A stretch of DNA of 64,000 nucleotides from Nocardioides sp. zg-1308. Its GTDB lineage: Bacteria > Actinomycetota > Actinomycetes > Propionibacteriales > Nocardioidaceae. The number at the start of each line of letters is the position of its first letter. Position 1 is the first letter of the stretch. A model generated the notes under the pieces. That model did not search any database and was not told the origin of the DNA. It was given only the letters and a program-made list of their open reading frames with translations. The stretch covers positions 1,798,001 to 1,862,000 of the forward strand of contig NZ_JABJQY010000002.1 in the NCBI RefSeq assembly GCF_013155375.1, read 5' to 3'. A program made the position numbers and the translations under genes. Of this stretch, positions 62,255 through 64,000 are shown piece by piece.

Positions 62255-62276
62255 GTTCACGCGCCGTTCATCGGGC
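62255..62276. promoter_or_regulatory. PHO box between senX3 and phoU
   Basis: Two adjacent 11-bp direct repeats, GTTCACGCGCC (62255-62265) and GTTCATCGGGC (62266-62276), fit the actinomycete PHO-box unit (GTTCA followed by a six-base GC-rich part). They lie in the divergent gap of senX3 and phoU, where the response regulator is expected to bind and control both directions. Confidence 0.75.
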
Positions 62277-62314
62277 ACGTACGTGTGTTCGCTTCGGCTC
62301 CCTAGGGTGGCGGC

Positions 62315-62965
62315 ATGCGTGAGGCCTTCCATGACCAGCTCGACGGCATCTTCGCCGACCTCTCCGAGATCTGCGGGCAGGTCGAGGTCGCGGTGCGCGA
62401 GGCGACCAAGGCCCTGATGACCGGCGACATCCACACCGCCGACCAGGTCATCAGCGGCGACAAGGCGATCGACGCCGCCCGCGAGCGCGTCGACGACACC
62501 GCGTTCGCCCTGCTGTCGCTGCAGCAGCCCGTCGCCGGCGACCTCCGGATGATCGTGTCCGCGCTGCGCATGGTGAGCGAGCTCGAGCGGATGGGCGACC
62601 TGTCGGTGCACGTCGCGAAGATCGCTCGGCTGCGCGTCCCCGCCGTCGCGGTGCCGGACGAGCTGCGACCCACCATGGAGCGGATGGCCGAGACGGCCGA
62701 GGACATGGTGCGTCGCGTGCGCGGCATCATCGTCGACCGCGACGTCGAGGCCGCCATCGAGCTCGGCCGCGACGACGAGGTCATGGACCAGCTGCGCCGC
62801 CGCAGCTTCACCGAGCTGCTCTCCACCGACTGGCAGCACGGCGTCGAGGCCGCGGTCGACATCGCCCTGCTCGGCCGCTACTACGAGCGCATCGCCGACC
62901 ACTCGGTGTCGGTCGCGAACCGGGTGGTCTTCGTGGTCACCGGGGACCTGCCGCCCCGCGACTGA
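62315..62965 (+). CDS. phoU: Phosphate-specific transport regulator PhoU
   Basis: 216 residues forming two three-helix PhoU repeats: MREAFHDQLDGIFADLSEIC, a VISGDKAIDAARERVDDTAF segment, then LQQPVAGDLRMIVSALRMVSELERMGD (first metal cluster) and ALLGRYYERIADHSVSVANRV (second). PhoU links phosphate uptake to the SenX3 kinase and keeps the system off in phosphate excess. It is divergent from senX3 with a PHO box between. Confidence 0.95.
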   Translation: MREAFHDQLDGIFADLSEICGQVEVAVREATKALMTGDIHTADQVISGDKAIDAARERVDDTAFALLSLQQPVAGDLRMIVSALRMVSELERMGDLSVHVAKIARLRVPAVAVPDELRPTMERMAETAEDMVRRVRGIIVDRDVEAAIELGRDDEVMDQLRRRSFTELLSTDWQHGVEAAVDIALLGRYYERIADHSVSVANRVVFVVTGDLPPRD

Positions 62966-63002
62966 GCCGGGGGCCCAGCGGCCCCGGCTCAGCTGCCCGG
63001 AC

Positions 63003-63746
63003 TCAGCGGCCCTGGTTGGCGACCGCGGCCGCGGCTGCTGCCGCCGCCTCGGGGTCGAGGTACTCGCCGCGGGCGACCGTCGGGCGCAGGTCCTCGTCGA
63101 GGCGGTAGACCAGCGGCATGCCGGTGGGGATGTTGAGCCCGGCGATCTCCTCGTCGCTGATCTTGTCGAGGTGCTTGACCAGGGCGCGCAGGCTGTTGCC
63201 GTGGGCCGCGACCAGGACGGTCTTGCCGCTCTGCAGGTCGGGCACGATCTCGGCGTCCCACCACGGCAGGAACCGGGCGATGACGTCCTTGAGGCACTCG
63301 GTGCGCGGGAGCTCGTCGCCGAGGTCGGCGTAGCGCGGGTCGCCGGCCTGGGAGTACTCGTCGGCGTCGTCGAGCGGCGGCGGCGGGACGTCGAAGGAGC
63401 GACGCCAGAGCATGAACTGCTCCTCGCCGTACTCCTCGAGCGTCTGCTTCTTGTCCTTGCCCTGCAGGGCGCCGTAGTGGCGCTCGTTGAGGCGCCAGCT
63501 GCGCTTCACCGGGATCCAGTGGCGGTCGGCGGCGTCGAGCGCCAGCGCGGCCGTGTTGATCGCGCGGCGCTGCAGCGAGGTGTGCACGACGTCGGGGGTG
63601 AGCCCGGCCTCGCGGATGAGCTGGCCGCCGCGCACCGCCTCGGCCCGGCCCTTCTCGGTGAGCGCGACGTCGACCCAGCCGGTGAAGAGGTTCTTGGCGT
63701 TCCACTCGCTCTCGCCGTGGCGGAGCAGGACCAACGTGTGCGTCAT
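63003..63746 (-). CDS. gpmA: 2,3-bisphosphoglycerate-dependent phosphoglycerate mutase
   Basis: 247 residues. The phosphohistidine motif is [20 protein letters not shown]; further GpmA features are [28 protein letters not shown], and [18 protein letters not shown] with the second catalytic His. It interconverts 3- and 2-phosphoglycerate in glycolysis. Its ATG overlaps the stop of the gene beyond (ATGA). A low-complexity Ala-rich C-terminus is present. Confidence 0.95.
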   Translation of the reverse strand: MTHTLVLLRHGESEWNAKNLFTGWVDVALTEKGRAEAVRGGQLIREAGLTPDVVHTSLQRRAINTAALALDAADRHWIPVKRSWRLNERHYGALQGKDKKQTLEEYGEEQFMLWRRSFDVPPPPLDDADEYSQAGDPRYADLGDELPRTECLKDVIARFLPWWDAEIVPDLQSGKTVLVAAHGNSLRALVKHLDKISDEEIAGLNIPTGMPLVYRLDEDLRPTVARGEYLDPEAAAAAAAAVANQGR

Positions 63747-64000
63747 GAGACGTCCAGACCTTCCCAGTAGCCGCTGTCGTCGGGCATCACGGGGACCTTC
63801 ATGGTGACGGTCTCGCCGTTGCCGAACTCGATCGCCAGCGGGACGAAGTCGCCGGCGGTGAACTCGCCGGTCAGCACGATGCCCACCGGGGGCTCCGCGA
63901 GGTTGACGAAGCCGCCGGCCGGGATGGCCACCGGCTCGAACTCGGCTGCAGTGATCGACTCGCCCTCGTCGCCCCCGACGCCGGTGAAGCTCTGCTCCTC
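63743..64000 (-). CDS. PCu(A)C-like copper chaperone/DUF461 protein (C-terminal part)
   Basis: The frame is open from the window edge to TGA at 63743-63745 and gives 85 residues. [30 protein letters not shown] and [12 protein letters not shown] resemble the C-terminal strands of DUF461/PCu(A)C proteins, including a Met-rich metal-site region. Such exported proteins supply copper to cytochrome oxidase. The signal peptide and most of the protein are outside the window, so the assignment is moderate. It overlaps gpmA by four bases. Confidence 0.55.
   Translation of the reverse strand, partial: EEQSFTGVGGDEGESITAAEFEPVAIPAGGFVNLAEPPVGIVLTGEFTAGDFVPLAIEFGNGETVTMKVPVMPDDSGYWEGLDVS

Overview
The window is high-GC DNA with frequent GTG/TTG starts, four-base start/stop overlaps, mycothiol biosynthesis (mshA), a SenX3-RegX3-PhoU phosphate module and the nusG-rplK-rplA ... 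rplJ-rplL ... rpoB-rpoC order of an actinobacterium. Protein style and gene content suggest an aerobic member of the Nocardioidaceae (Nocardioides-like). This is an inference from the sequence alone; there is no rRNA or tRNA gene in the window.

Layout. 1-5.1 kb: the end of nusG, L11, L1, a lipoprotein, a DnaB-like ATPase, an L10 leader, L10 and L7/L12. 5.2-12.6 kb: a corrinoid methyl-transfer locus (MetF-like reductase, DUF1638 protein, ferredoxin/ASKHA corrinoid activator, methyl-THF methyltransferase, corrinoid protein, IclR regulator, and a divergent MttB-family methyltransferase). 12.6-20.5 kb: a patchwork accessory block with a proton-pump-type rhodopsin, a beheaded MarR gene abutting a DNA-alkylation-repair remnant, AlkB, an amino-acid ABC transporter, a truncated rifamycin ADP-ribosyltransferase and small regulators. 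20.6-38.0 kb: a choline/glycine betaine and one-carbon block (Fhs, PurU, IclR, betaine aldehyde dehydrogenase, choline dehydrogenase, betaine-type ABC importer, BCCT transporter, dimethylglycine/sarcosine dehydrogenase-type flavoprotein, ETF beta and alpha). 38.2-45.9 kb: rpoB-rpoC. 46-64 kb: ordinary chromosomal genes ending in mshA, senX3-regX3, phoU and gpmA.

How the genes fit together. I read 5.2-12.6 and 20.6-38.0 kb as two halves of one pathway. Choline or betaine is imported by BCCT and ABC carriers. Choline is oxidised to glycine betaine. One methyl group is removed by the corrinoid system to give methyl-THF, which MetF oxidises. Dimethylglycine and sarcosine are oxidised by the GcvT-fused flavoprotein, with ETF as electron acceptor. 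Fhs and PurU release formate and recycle THF. The substrate of the MttB-family enzyme is inferred from context.

The strongest new signal is regulatory. Five intergenic regions (before metF, between purU and iclR, before the betB operon, before the BCCT gene and before the flavoprotein-ETF operon) each carry two 17-bp sites of the form GTTGCG-N5-CGCAAC in tandem, always separated by exactly 2 bp. This ties metF, 18 kb away, to the choline/betaine block and predicts one regulon, most likely under the IclR protein at 23349-24167. The corrinoid operon has its own IclR protein and a different palindrome with the same 6-5-6 design (GTTCCA-N5-TGGAAC).

The whole 33-kb stretch sits between rplL and rpoB, which are adjacent in many bacteria. 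I saw no insertion sequence, CRISPR array, rRNA or tRNA.
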